From: Echinarachnius parma
Taxonomy: Eukaryota; Echinodermata; Echinoidea; Clypeasteroida; Echinarachniidae
Assembly: GCA_037951105.1 (NCBI GenBank)
Contig: JBAMJV010002973.1
Span: 1 to 64,000, forward strand
Reading direction: 5' to 3'
DNA: 64,000 nucleotides
Shown: in pieces, positions 51,346 through 63,374 of the stretch
Layout of the letters: every line of letters begins with the position of its first letter
Position numbering within the stretch: position 1 is the stretch's first letter
Translations under genes and position numbers: made by a program
Notes under the pieces: generated by a model
The model's database searches: none
What the model was told of the DNA's origin: nothing
Seen by the model: the letters and a program-made list of their open reading frames with translations, nothing else

Positions 51346-52970
51346 CTTAGCTTGGTTGCGAGTCAGATGGATGTTTGTTACGCTTACAGATATTTGAATA
51401 ATACCCTTATGAACAAAATAAAATTGGTGTTTAGTGTTTGAGAAGCCCTGTGTTTTCCAAACACATGATAACGTTCATGCCGTAAGATACTTGAATAATT
51501 CTGTTTGCATCGAAAACAACAACCCATTTATGTTTGTGTAGCCCCGTTTCACTCTCTCTCGACCAAGGGCAACCATTTCAAGGTCAGTTGTTATAGGATG
51601 CCTTGTTCAGCGGATGTAAATTGACAGCAGTGGAGAAGCGATGGTCGAACCTTAAATACCTATCCATTGTGTTTTGTTTCGTGTTGATGGTCAAATTTGA
51701 AGCCTTGCGTTTTTTCTCGATCGCGTCGACTTAAAGTGCTGTTTAGAATCAACTGAAGGTGTTGATCTGACAACCTGTTTCCGTACCTGGCCCGCACATC
51801 AAGGGTTTTGAAAGGGGGCCCGCGGGAGCCAATCACACCACTTACAAGTCCAGGGGCCAGGGGCTCAAAAACCGACGCAGGAACGGTTTCTTATCCAGCG
51901 AAATTGGATTTGTTTCTATTTGATATAACTGCTCAGTAAATAGAGCACCGATCTGGCAATCAGGAGATGTCGGCTTCGGTCCGGTTCGGTCCGCGGAGAA
52001 GCACAATTTTGCATGTTCATGTTTACTTTTCCATAGTAGAGGAGAACAAATACAACGGTGTTCAATGTTCTGGTTATAGCTGAACTGCCTTGACAAGGCA
52101 CATCAGGGATTTCACACAATATTAAATCAGATTTGAAAGAGCTATCCGTCTACCGACAGACGTATAGAGCAAACACGATTCGAACCCGCATGGCTTTGAT
52201 TATGATTCACAGTACCGAACCACTAAAACAATTTTTTTAATTTTCACATGCCCCAGTCACGTTCAAGTCGTTTATTAATCGACATGACCATTATATAACA
52301 GTTTTCAGTTAATAGGGCTCAATAAGTGCCGACCTTTCTAATTGGGTTGGTGGGCCAATGCTTATTCCTCGTCACCAGCTCTACTCTGGGCCGATGTTGA
52401 CACCCCGCCCCCCAGCCCGTGTCTGCTCCGTGCCAATCAGTATTGATACGATGAAAAGGCCCCCGGGGTTCCAGGGGCTGGGGATAGGTTCGAGCCTCGT
52501 TCAAGTGCACGGTATGCATAATAGGTACACCTGACCGTTGTCCTTGACTTTCAATACAAAGGGATTAATTCAAAAAGGAGCTACGTCCACTTTTGTTAAC
52601 TTTTTTAATAAAAATCACACGTCTGTCGCAGTTTGCAAACGTGCAAATGTACACGTTTAGTTTCGATGCGGAGCAATTTTCAGATTTCTATTTTTATAAA
52701 AGAGGCCCTTAAATGAAATGTACATTTTTCCTGCCGTGCATTCATGAGTAGGTTAACTGATTAAAACTAGATTTAACCCCTCTTAAAAGCTGTCCCTCTA
52801 TTAAAGCTGTCCGTATTCAGCTAAACCAAACTGCACTAAAAGGCGAAAACTTTCACTTTGATTTGTTGAGGCGATATAAATAGCCAAAGCATGCAGCAAA
52901 CTAATAATATGGAAAATACTTTTTAAAAATAGCTTCTCACCAGAACGAGCGTTGAAAATGATTTCTGGAA
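51346..52970. other. No gene; several tRNA-like scraps
   Basis: Short tRNA-like stretches occur at about 51925-51985 (+), 52160-52225 (-) and 52480-52500 (+), each with a GGTTCGA-type word. None folds as a complete tRNA by eye. Confidence 0.35.
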
Positions 52971-52984
52971 AGTACAATCATTAT

Positions 52985-53064
52985 AGTTCAGTGGTTAGTA
53001 TGGTTATATCTAGAACAACAGTCTATCAATCCGGAGGTCTCGGGTTCGATTCCTGGGGAAGCCT
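52985..53064 (+). repeat. tRNA-like sequence (pseudo-tRNA or SINE head)
   Basis: TATAGTTCAGTGGTTAGTAT (A-box side) and GGTCTCGGGTTCGATTCC (B box), with a T-arm that can pair (TCGGG with CCTGG). The 3' end GGAAGCC has no partner at the 5' side, so I do not call a functional tRNA. It shares CCGGAGGTCTCGGGTTCG with 43640-43705. Confidence 0.5.
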
Positions 53065-53901
53065 TTTATTTCTTTGCTCGTTTTGATTTAGGTAATATAT
53101 TTCTGGTATTTTATGTTTCAATATTCTTCGAACATTGTCTTTATGTAATATATTTCTGGTATTCTATGTTTCAATTTACTTCGAACGTTGTCTTTAAAAA
53201 TAACATGTATTACTTCCTTAGAAGGTCTTTCTTGAATACCACTGTTAATACCACTGTAGTTATCTGCACATTTGTGACATGCAAATGTTTACCAAATCAC
53301 TCCCCGATCTGATAACAGCTGATTAACATGATAGTGTACCTATTACTATAATTATGCAGAAAGAGTGTATACAATTCTTAGCAATTTCAAGAATTGCACC
53401 TTGTTTGATTTTGTTTCGTTTTTTTACGCTACGTTTTTACGGAATAAAATAATTGAAATCGTAAATGTATATAAACGTATCATCGCGCATGGCAGATTAA
53501 TATAGAGGCCGGATTTACTTTTAATCTAAGATCCTCTATTCATAATGCACATATATAGCCAGATGAATAAAACCCTACCCAAATTTTCTGCACATGAGGA
53601 CACTTGCACTAGGACTCACATGCACCACTCTCACTCACTTGTTTTTGTTTTCTCTATTTTCTCTTCGATTAGTTTTACTTGATACTTGCGTCGTTAGATA
53701 TGCTTATCTTATAATGATTCATTTTTAATTGAACTGACTTTATTTATATATAATTGAATTATAAACTATTTGAGTATCATGCCTCCACTCTTAAATATTT
53801 GCCATTATTTTAGCTCGGTCGACCGTCCGCTCAAGCTTCTGCTTATAACGGCGACCTTCTGCTTTCTTCGTTTATACACGTATTGGCCCAGCCTATTTCC
53901 T

Positions 53902-54465
53902 TTAAAGGACAATGAAATCCAGACAAATTGCTGTATGCACTATAAGACACTAAATATAATGAATAGTCTCTGAAAATTTGAGCACAATCGGTCAAGAAAT
54001 AAGAAAACTATGGCTCTTTGAAAAGAGCCATGTATTTCTTCGAGTGACTCAAATTGGCAACGCACTCTGGCAAAGTTGTGGACAACTCCCCATACATTTT
54101 GTACACAAAATTTCAGTTTTGTTCAATTTTCTCAAAATTTATGTTTACCCTTTGTTCGAGTTCAACATATGATTTGTAGAATGCTTTTATACATAACATA
54201 TCATGAGTTGAGGGAATGGAAAAATGTGACTATGAAGAAAACTGTAAAAATGGGAACATTTGTGTACAAAACATATGGGGAGTTGTCCACACACTTATCA
54301 GAGTGCGTTGCCAATTTGAGTTCCCCATAGGAGTAAATGGACATCTTCAAAGAGCCATAGTTTTCTTGTTTCTACCCGATTATGCTCTAACTTTCAGAGA
54401 TTATTCTTCTTAATCTCTTCAAGACTATAAAAGCAACATTTTGCTTGGGTTTCATTGCCCTTTAA
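53902..54465. mobile_element. TTAA-flanked element (GGACAATGAAA family), 564 bp
   Basis: TTAAAGGACAATGAAA at the left and TTTCATTGCCCTTTAA at the right. Long inner inverted arms (CTATGGCTCTTTGAAAAG against CTTCAAAGAGCCATAG; CAAATTGGCAACGCACTCTG inverted at the right). Confidence 0.7.
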
Positions 54466-54815
54466 CTAATTTATAAGCATCTTTGTTCTATATTATGTAT
54501 TGTTTGCACAATGACTTTGTCATTGAAATGCGTATAATTTGTGTTTTATATTATTACCCATTTTCTTGTAACTTGTATATTGATTGCAGAAAATAAAATC
54601 TTTGAAATGAAAACAAATAACTTGAATCTGGACCATACAATGCATGTCTATAAACAGATAAATGTGCAACATGTCCAGTACGGTACGAGTTAAATGTAAT
54701 ATCACTCACGTAGCTAGCTCTTCTTGTCACGTTTAGGATAGGCACGTGACATCTTAAATGCGTATGTTTACCATGGTAACAAGCAATCTCAGAGACAATG
54801 CATGTATCCTACTTT

Positions 54816-55116
54816 TTAAAGGAATCTAGTAACGTTGTCAACATTTACAAAAACTTATTTAGAACTCTAGTGGTTCTCACATATATACATCGTAATTTTT
54901 TGTGAGAAGCATGGAACAGGTTTCGTTTTCCGAATCTATCTCTCGTTATGAAGATATTTATGATTGAGGTGTTCGGATTTGAAATTATCCGTGGGATATT
55001 TATTTACAATGTGATTTTCACACATCACTCAGTAGACATAACATATTGCAGAAATACAAATTTACCAACCCTCTGTCAGTTTTGCACATGTCACCCACGT
55101 TATCACATCCCTTTAA
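54816..55116 (-). mobile_element. TTAA-type MITE (AGTAAC family)
   Basis: TTAAAGGAATCTAGTAACGT to TCACATCCCTTTAA. Same family as 10060-10412, 59984-60378 and 60386-60774, slightly shorter. Confidence 0.6.
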
Positions 55117-55144
55117 AATAATGTTTTCAAGTTACAGTACTTGT

Positions 55145-55485
55145 TAAGGGATAGTTGAGTTTTAGTATAGAGGGCGCTACACAAAATAATTTGTTTGTGG
55201 GATAATGAAAAACTGAGTGTCAAATTCGAAGGAGCAGACAATTTTAATGACAGAATAAACTTTATTTGATCAAAATCGGTTCAGAAATGGCTGAAATATC
55301 CATAAACATAACATTTGTAATACTTATGGGGCCCCACAATTATTAGATAATTTTGAACCAGCCGTTAAAAAAGTTTTTTTAAATGCTTCCTCTTTTCAAA
55401 AATGTACAAAAGAGGTTTTTAAATAGTTGTTGATTATCTCTCTATCTAATAACTATTTCAACAAAACATCACATGGGCAATTCCA
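55145..55485 (+). repeat. Dispersed repeat (GACAGAATAAACTTTATTTG), copy 1
   Basis: Shares GACAGAATAAACTTTATTTG, CAAAATCGGTTCAGAAATGG and GCTTCCTCTTTTCAAAAATG with 58875-59365. Confidence 0.65.
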
Positions 55486-55667
55486 CGGTTAGTAACGTTA
55501 CATTTGAAGGCATCTTGTACAATATAATAGGATGCTACATAAAGATGCCTGAATATTTTCTTTAAATTTTTGGTACATTCAATACCTCCTAACAAAACCT
55601 TCTTCACACAGTAATTTAAAACGATTCCACACATTTCAGTGAGTGACAACACAAACTCAAACTTTGG

Positions 55668-56606
55668 TTATGCTAGGTTTACACCATGTCCCCGGCGGCC
55701 ACGGCAGCCCCGTTTCAGGCCACCGCGGACAAAACGGGATGGACGTGAGACAACGCGGGGGGACGAAATGGGCAAACGTGACTGCCGTGTATGCCGGGCC
55801 AGATTTTTAAACTGTCAACAAATTTGTCACGGCAACCTAGCAGGCCGTAGTAAAGCGGGGTGAACGCAACAAAACGTGACAGGCCGTAACAAAACTTGGA
55901 GGCTGTCCGTAGTAGGACGGGAAGACATAATAATAATAATAATAATAATAATATTAGGCATTTAGCTACGCTATTCATAGTAAACTATATCACAGCGCTT
56001 ACAATATTATTACCCCGGTCAACGGATACACACTGCAATCAATCCTGCACAATAAGTGCACATTTTCCACTCCCTGGGGAGTATTCCAGCAAGTCGCCTA
56101 TTAGGCGCGCACAGTGCTAAGGAAACACGTTCCCATCCTTCCGGGTACCCATTTATACACCTGGGTCGAGAGCAGCAATAGTGGATAAATTGTCTTGCCG
56201 AAGGACAAACGCGGTGGGCTGGGTTCGAACCCGGGATCTCACGATTGGAAAGCGCGCGCTCTACCAATGTTGCCACACCACAAGACATTCCCCGACATCT
56301 CACGGTCCTTTCCCGTCCTACTACGGACAGCCTCCAATTTTTCTTACGGCCTATTACGTACTGTCACGTTTTGTTGCGTTCACCCCGTTTTACTATGGCC
56401 TGCTAGGCTTCTCATCCGCACCGTGACTGCCGTGGAAATTTTGTTGACAGTTTAAAAATCTGGCCCGGCATCCACGGCAATCGCGGCCTGTCACGTTTGC
56501 CAATTCCTTCCCCCCCCCCCCCCCCCCCGCGTTGTCTCACGTCCATCCCGTTTTGTCCAAGGTGGCCTGAAACGGGGCTGCCGTGGCTGCCAGGAACATG
56601 GTGTAA
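55668..56606. mobile_element. GC-rich foldback element, copy 1 (with SINE in centre)
   Basis: TGCTAGGTTTACACCATGTC at the left; the right end reads CAGGAACATGGTGTAA. The arms are several hundred bases of inverted GC-rich sequence (CCCCGGCGGCCACGGCAGCC; GGACAAAACGGGATGGACGT). A SINE splits the centre at 55928-56281. A poly-C run near 56512-56528 lies in the right arm. Confidence 0.7.
55928..56281 (-). repeat. tRNA-derived SINE, full copy with TSD
   Basis: Minus strand: head GTGTGGCAACATTGGTAGAG (A box), GGGTTCGAACCCAG (B box), body, and an (ATT)n 3' tail. AAGACA(T) flanks both sides (55922-55927 and 56282-56287). The neighbouring foldback copy 2 has an uninterrupted GGGAAGACATTCCCC at the same site. 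Confidence 0.85.
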
Positions 56607-57136
56607 TGCTAGGTTTACACTATGTCCCCGGCGGCCACGGCAGCCCCGTTTCAGGCCACCGTGGACAAAACGGGATGGACGTGAGACAACGCGGGGGGAC
56701 GGAATGGGCAAACGTGACTGCCGTGTATGCCTGGCCAGATTTTTAAACTGTCAACAAATTTGCCACGGCAACCTAGCAGGCCGGAGTAAAACGGGGTGAA
56801 CGCAACAAAACGTGACAGGCCGTAACAAAACTTGGAGGCTGTCCGTAGGACGACGGGAAGACATTCCCCGACATCTCACGGTTCTTTCCCGTCCTACTAC
56901 GGACAGCCTCCAAGTTTTGTTACGGCCTATTACGTACTGTCACGTCTTTGTTGCGTTCACCCCGTTCTACTTTGGCCTGCTAGGCTTCTAATCCGCACCG
57001 TGACTGCCGTGGCAAATTTTTGACAGTTTAAAAATCTGGCCCGGCATCCACGGCAATCGCGGCAATTGTCTCATGTCCATCCCGTTTTGTCCACGGTGGC
57101 CTAAAACGGGGCTGCCGTGGCGCCATGAATATGGTG
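56607..57136. mobile_element. GC-rich foldback element, copy 2 (uninterrupted)
   Basis: TGCTAGGTTTACACTATGTC at the left; the right end reads GAATATGGTGTAAACGC. It lies directly next to copy 1 in direct orientation and provides the empty site for the SINE. Confidence 0.7.
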
Positions 57137-57536
57137 TAAACGCACCATCAGTGGGGGGATGGGGCTCTTCCCCCCACGGCCCGTCACAGATACCGTGGTA
57201 GACCGTGATAGACCGTGAGAAAACTTGGCAAGACCTAACACAACTTGAATACAGAGGAAAAATTTGTCAAAATTTCACGGCGCGCTACGTTTTGGGCAAA
57301 CGGGGCTGCCGTGGCCGCCGGGGACATAGTGTAAACCTAGCATAAACGCACCATCAGTGGGGGAAGGGGCTATTCCCCCACGGCCCGTTACGGATACCGT
57401 GATAGACCGTGATAAAACTTGGCAAGACCTAACAAAACTTGAATACAGCGGTAAAATTTGTTAAAATCTCACGGGGCACTACGTTTTGGGCAAACGGGGC
57501 TGCCGTGGCCGCCGGGGACATGGTGTAAACCTAGCA
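57137..57536. repeat. Tandem duplication (~200 bp) of foldback right end
   Basis: AAACGCACCATCAGTGGGGG to GGGGACATAGTGTAAACCTA, twice (57137-57341 and 57342-57536). Each ends with the inverted family terminus GTGTAAACCTAGCA. Confidence 0.65.
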
Positions 57537-57566
57537 TTAGTAACGTTACAAAAAAATAACGTTGTT

Positions 57567-58552
57567 TTAACCCTATCAAGCCCAAGCTATTTTGGCGTTC
57601 CCAGGCCCAAGGGGGGGGGGGGGGGGCTCATAGGGCCCCCTCTGTAATTTCTTTATTATTAAATCAACCACTTTCATATTTGGCACACGTTTCAAGCTCT
57701 ACAAGTTGCAATCAAAAACATGTTTTAAGGTCACCACATGAGGGCGCTATATTTACGATAATATGATAAAAAACCATAGAAAATGTCAGAATTTAGAAGT
57801 TTTTGAGCTGTTTACTCCGAATGGACTGTTATCAAGTAGGCAAATTTAACTTTCTAACATAATTATGTAATATAACATATTCTGGAACATAGATCATGAC
57901 ATTTCTGTGGAATTTGATGGATTTTAGAGGCCCATTAGGTCAAAGTCATTGTGGAGGTGAACTTCACACGACTTATCAGACACATTACAGTAAATGATAA
58001 TTTACGCATGCAATTTCTTCAATTTTTAACCTATAAACTTGAACCAAATTAATTTTTTTTTCATATCAAAATGTTTGTAGACATCATGAGAAACCCCAAT
58101 TAGCAGATTTTAATCATAAAAATATCATGAAAATACATCAAAACTATATTTGATTTAATCCTTATTATATTTATTGTTTTACACCATTTTGTCTTTAAAA
58201 ACAAAGAAAAACAAAAGAAATCTCGAGGAAATTAATTTCAGATCATGACAATCTGTTGCCGATGATTCTCATAAAATTTGACCAGAAAAACACCCAAACT
58301 TCACTTGTTTACTAAAAGAAAAACAAAAAAATTAAGAAAAAAATGAAAAACGTGCTCTTCAGTTTATGGTTACCATGGCAACACGAAGTGGCCAATCTAG
58401 TCAAAGTTTATACCAAAATGTTCGCAATACGATTTGAGGAAAAGTCACCAAATTTGGTGACAATCGAATGAAAACTGTGGAAGCGGTTATCGAAATTATG
58501 GTAGGGGGGCTCAATGAGCCCCCCCCCCCCCCCTTGGGCTTGATAGGGTTAA
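57567..58552. mobile_element. piggyBac-like non-autonomous element, 986 bp
   Basis: TTAA then CCCTATCAAGCCCAAG, and at the right CTTGGGCTTGATAGGG then TTAA, a perfect 16-bp TIR. CCC-type ends at a TTAA target are piggyBac hallmarks. Poly-G and poly-C runs lie just inside the two ends. No transposase was seen. Confidence 0.75.
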
Positions 58553-58874
58553 ACGTGAAATACAACATTATTTAGTGAGCCGCATGCCAAGGGCTAAAAT
58601 AATAGCCAAGGCTATTATTATTTTGTTATCGAACATTCGCCATAATGTTGCCATTATGTTGCTTTTTCAACGAAATATCAAGTTTACATAAAGACGGGTT
58701 TCAACGAAATAAACAAGTTTCATGTTCGTTTTAACGAAATAAACAAATGCATATATATACATGACTTGTTCACAACGAAATATCAAATTTACACAATGAC
58801 GCGTAATTTGCAATTTTAATGCCGCAATTTCAACGAAATATCGCCTTTACATGAGTATGTGTTTTCAACAAAGT
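58553..58874. other. No gene seen
   Basis: AT-rich, with the word TTTCAACGAAATA(A/T) repeated about six times at irregular spacing, possibly a degenerate repeat. Confidence 0.4.
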
Positions 58875-59365
58875 TAAAGGGATAGTTCAGATTTCGGGAT
58901 TTGCTTCGAGAAATACTTTTTTGTGAGGTAATGAAAACTAAGTGTAAAACTTGAAAGGGCACACAATTTCAAATCAACTTTGTTTGATCAAAATCGGTTC
59001 TGAAAGAGCTGAAATATTCATAAATATATCCGATCAAAATAAATGTTGGGGACCAACTTTTAAAGGGATTTTTGGTGAGATATTGAAAAACTGAGTGTAA
59101 AATTCGAAAGAGCATACAATTTTAATGACAGAATAAACTTTATTTGATCAAAATCGGTTCAGAAATGGCTGAAATATCCATAAATATAACCATTTGTAAT
59201 AAATGTGGGGCCCCACAATTATTCAACAATTTTGAGCCAACTGTTACATTTGTTTTTAAATGCTTCCTCTTTTCAAAAATGTACAAAATAGGCTTTTCGA
59301 TAGATGTTGATTATCTCTTTATCTAATGACTAATCACTATTTTAACAAAAACATCACATGCACAC
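58875..59365 (+). repeat. Dispersed repeat (GACAGAATAAACTTTATTTG), copy 2
   Basis: Same family as 55145-55485, with the left part duplicated internally (58914-59040 and 59065-59190). Non-coding. Confidence 0.65.
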
Positions 59366-59983
59366 CAGTACGCCAGTGATAATTATGTCCTATGGACGGT
59401 TGTTTAAATTAGATCAAAACCCTAGACGTTACTCTATTTTCTAGCCCCCACAATTTAATTTTTTATAACCAATCTAATAACTCGTTCATTTGCGATTTGG
59501 GTTCGCCCAACCCCTTTTCGTCTTTATATATATTATCGAGATAGAAAAAGAGCTTGCGAAACCCAGGAGACTGTCAGTAACACTTCAATGCAAAAAAAGA
59601 AAATCAAAAATCATCTAATCAGGCGCGTTATAGAGGTGACTTAACAATGAGTGCGGGTCAGGATACGTTTCATATCGATCTTCTGGGGTTAATTCGAGTG
59701 ATTTTGCAGGGCACAGGTGCTAAAACAACAATTATCACACTTTCCCACATGCAGGTTTTGTGACCATTTTGATAAACAAGTTTCATATCACTACAAAGAT
59801 TCGTTCTCCTTTTCTCTGGTAAAGAGATCAGGGAGCTGTATGTTTTATGTATTATTTTCACCCATTTATTTGAATTTTTACCCCTTGTGTTAACAAGCCC
59901 TTTTTTCGCCAAATATGTTTTGTAACACGTACGTATGCATTAAAGTGATCCATTAACTTCATACGATTTGTTCAAAAGTGATA

Positions 59984-60378
59984 TTAAAGGGACTTAGTAA
60001 CATTGTCCAAATCCTCAAAATATAATTTTAATTCTAGCAGTTCCCTCATACCTTGTTGTATTCGTATTAACAATTAAATCATGGGACAGGTTTCGTTTTT
60101 TCAAATTTCCCTTTCGTTACAAATATATGTACGATCGAAGTATTCAGAAAAGAAAAACTCCGGGCGAGTTTTCATCCCTGTACAAAGTGAATGCAGTGAG
60201 TTAGTGAATATCACCCAATATCACTTTGCATTTTCGCTCATTACTTGGCCATGCAATGTCCATTTGACTTGACATTTTCACACAATACCCTGTGGACATA
60301 TGAGATAACAACACTATACATTGCATCAACCATTTATCACTTTTTGCACATGTCAACAAAGTTACTAAATCCCTTTAA
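59984..60378 (-). mobile_element. TTAA-type MITE (AGTAAC family), inverted copy
   Basis: TTAAAGGGACTTAGTAACAT to AAAGTTACTAAATCCCTTTAA. It faces the next copy in opposite orientation, only 7 bases away. Confidence 0.75.
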
Positions 60379-60385
60379 TGTTACT

Positions 60386-60774
60386 TTAAAGGGATCTAGT
60401 AACTTTGCTGACATGTGCAAAAAGTGATGAGTGGTTGGTAACAATGTATATTGTTCTTATATGATATGTCCACTGGGTGTTGTGTATACATTTTAAGTTA
60501 AATGGACTTTATATGGCCGAGTAATAAGCAAAAAAGTCAAAGTGATATTCACTAACTCATTGCACTCACTTTGTACACGGTTTTGACGGTCCAGTGGATA
60601 ATTTAATATCTGAACACTTCAATCATAAATATCTTTTTAACGAAAGGGAAATTTGAAAAACCGAAACCTGTCCCATGCTTTTAGTGTGAATACGAATACA
60701 ACAAGGTATAAGGGAACCGTTAGAATTCCAATTAGATTTGGAGGATTTGGAAAATGTTACTAAGTCCCCTTTAA
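60386..60774 (+). mobile_element. TTAA-type MITE (AGTAAC family), forward copy
   Basis: TTAAAGGGATCTAGTAACTT to TTACTAAGTCCCCTTTAA. Together with 59984-60378 it forms a ~790-bp inverted repeat. Confidence 0.75.
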
Positions 60775-61703
60775 TCATTATACTAATACATGTATCATCG
60801 TAAGTTTCTTTTCAATGATGTGTGAAAATGTCGTAGAAAAGGAACACCTTGTGAAAAGGAGACAATTAATACTGGATTCTGTCACCTATGTTGTGCCCAT
60901 TGAATTTGACTACAATTTTAAAAAAAAACGTTTCGGAACGCTTTGCAATTGAATCTGAAATATCTCCGTAATTAGGGAGACAAATCAAATCAAAACCCGT
61001 TTATTTCTTCTGTCACCATAAACCAAAGAACAAGGTCCAACAGAAAGTTAAAAACTCTATTTTAAGGCTATGTATAAAGTGATGTGCAAAGTTATTTCGC
61101 GAGCGTTTGAGGTGACACAAATAGCTTCGAAATAACGAGTCAATATTATACAATTGAGAAAGAAGCTTGTGAATTTTAGATTTGATAGAGATAATATGCA
61201 GCCAGCAGACGCATCGTCTTTAATTAGTAAACAATATAGCCTTCTTCGGGTTATCGGTTTATCATTATATTTGTTTTTTCTTCTCCTTGTTCAATTTGTT
61301 GTCGAACTTTAGGCGATTTGTTTGTATTACGAATGATTACTAGTCATTGCCTATAAAATATGTGTTGTGTTCCTAATTTGTTGAAGTACGAACTTGAAAT
61401 GAGCAGGTGTATAGTTGAATAGGACTTGTCTGATCATAAATCGAGACGCGGTTCCACACGCACGAAACAAAATCAAGCACAACGTTCTAAACTTGCTCTT
61501 TAATCAGTTGCTCAAATATTATCGATGTGATTAATTCGCGACACTTTCACAAGAAATCCCTACAGTAGGTTCCATGGTTTCCCTTACTCCTGATATTTAC
61601 TTAATTGTATTTGTCTTTGTTTTTACCCTCTTTGTTGTTATCGTTGTGGGTGTGGTGTCCAAATGCATTGATCCGATTTATCAGCAGTGCTTCAAACTCT
61701 ATA
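60775..61703. other. No gene seen
   Basis: AT-rich, no exon. Contains nothing I can assign to a repeat family. Confidence 0.35.
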
Positions 61704-63374
61704 CCGTGCGTCCCAAAAAAAACTATACACTTTTGAAATGGCTGCCGAATAAAAAAATATATGATTCTGGGGGAAAAGGTTTATATGTATGGATAGCTTA
61801 TGGACTCAACTTTCATATGACACCAAAAAGTCCGAAAATAATTCATGCTTGGGTGAGCACTTCTCACTTTTGTAAAGGGTATGAAAATTAGGTTGCGCAG
61901 GAATTAGCCTTCCAATTTGTGAGAGGTAAATCCTTTGAAAACTATACGCTTTTGAAATGGCTGCCAAATAAAAAAAATATATGATTCTGGGGGAAAAGGT
62001 TTATATGTATGGATAGCTTATGGACTCAACTTTCATATGACACCAAAAAGTTCGAAAATAATTCATGCTTGGGTGAGCACTGCTCACTTTTGTAAAGGGT
62101 ATGAAAATTAGGTTGCGCAGGAATTAGCCTTCCAATTTGTGAGAGATAAATCCTTTGAAAACTATACACTTTTGAAATGGCTGCCGAATAAAAAAATATA
62201 TGATTCTGGGGGAACAGGTTTATATGTATGGATAGCTTATGGACTCAACTTTCATATGGCACCAAAAAGTCCGAAAATAATTCATGCTTGGGTGAGCACT
62301 GCTCACTTTTGTAAAGGGTATGAAAATTAGGTTGCGCAGGAATTAGCCTTCCAATGTGTGAGAGGTAAGTCCTTTGGAGCTTACAAAATTGAGGGTGATA
62401 TGATAAATTCATGATCAATTGCGATCAGTTTGGGTTTGCTGAGTGAATTTTATGGTTTATTAAACCAAACTTTTATGCATGAGTGAACATGAATTGCATT
62501 ATTTTATTGTAGCATTGTAACTTTCCCTGGTAGTCTCAGTGGTGTGTTCATGTGAGTCAGGATGGGGTGATGGTACATGTACATGTACCGATTGACTGAT
62601 ACATTGTTGATTAAGTGATTGATAGCTGAATGTTGATTGTCTAATTCACGGTATTGATTGATTGACTGATAGATTGTGATTGATTTCAGGTGTCAATGGA
62701 TAATAGCAACCAGTCCAATTTGGGAAATGTAGGTAGAATTCGGGATAAGGGAAGGTGGTCTGGATATTTTGGAGTGGAGACCAACGAATATGAATTGTCG
62801 AGATATGCACAAGCACACCCAGGAAGAGAGAGAGAGAAAGAGAGAGAGGGGGGGGGGGGGGGGGAGGGGCATACATGTCCTCTTGACCCTTATCCCATCT
62901 ACCCAACAAAGTCCTACCCTACATTTCACCTCCCTGCACCGTGTACCATCACCCCGTCCTGACTCACATGAACACACCACTGAGTCTACCAGGGAAAGTT
63001 ACAATGCTACAATAATAAATGCAATTCCTGTTCATTCATGCATAAAATGTTAATCCCATAAACCACAAATTTCACTCAGCAAACCCAAACTCATCACAAT
63101 TGATCATAAATTGGTCATATCATCCTCAATTCCGTAAGCTCCAAAGGATTTACCTCTCACAAATTGGAAGGCTAATTCCTGCGCAACCTAATTTTCATAC
63201 CCTTTACAAAAATGAGCAGTGCTCACCCAAGCATGAATTATTTTCGGACTTTTTGGTGTCATATGAAAGTTGAGTTTATGAGCTTTCCATACATATACAA
63301 CTTTTCCCCCAGAATCATATATTTTTTATTCGGCAGCCATTTCAAAAGTGTATAGTTTTTTTTGGGACGCACGG
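61704..63374. mobile_element. Tc1/mariner-like foldback element, 1.67 kb
   Basis: TA then CCGTGCGTCCCAAAAAAAAC at the left; GTTTTTTTTGGGACGCACGG-like inverse then TA at the right. The right arm (62940-63374) is the inverse of the left arm, but the left arm carries its outer ~220 bases three times in tandem (61704, ~61938 and ~62160). The ~360-bp centre contains GATTGATT repeats, (GA)n and poly-G. Confidence 0.75.

Noticed and set aside
52985..53064. Functional tRNA gene
   Set aside because: No 5' partner for the 3' acceptor side and an irregular anticodon region; kept only as tRNA-like.
61574..62330. Three similar ORFs (LLKWLPNKKIYDSGG...)
   Set aside because: They fall in the tandem copies of a foldback arm; the inverse arm lacks the frame, so openness is best explained by copy identity.
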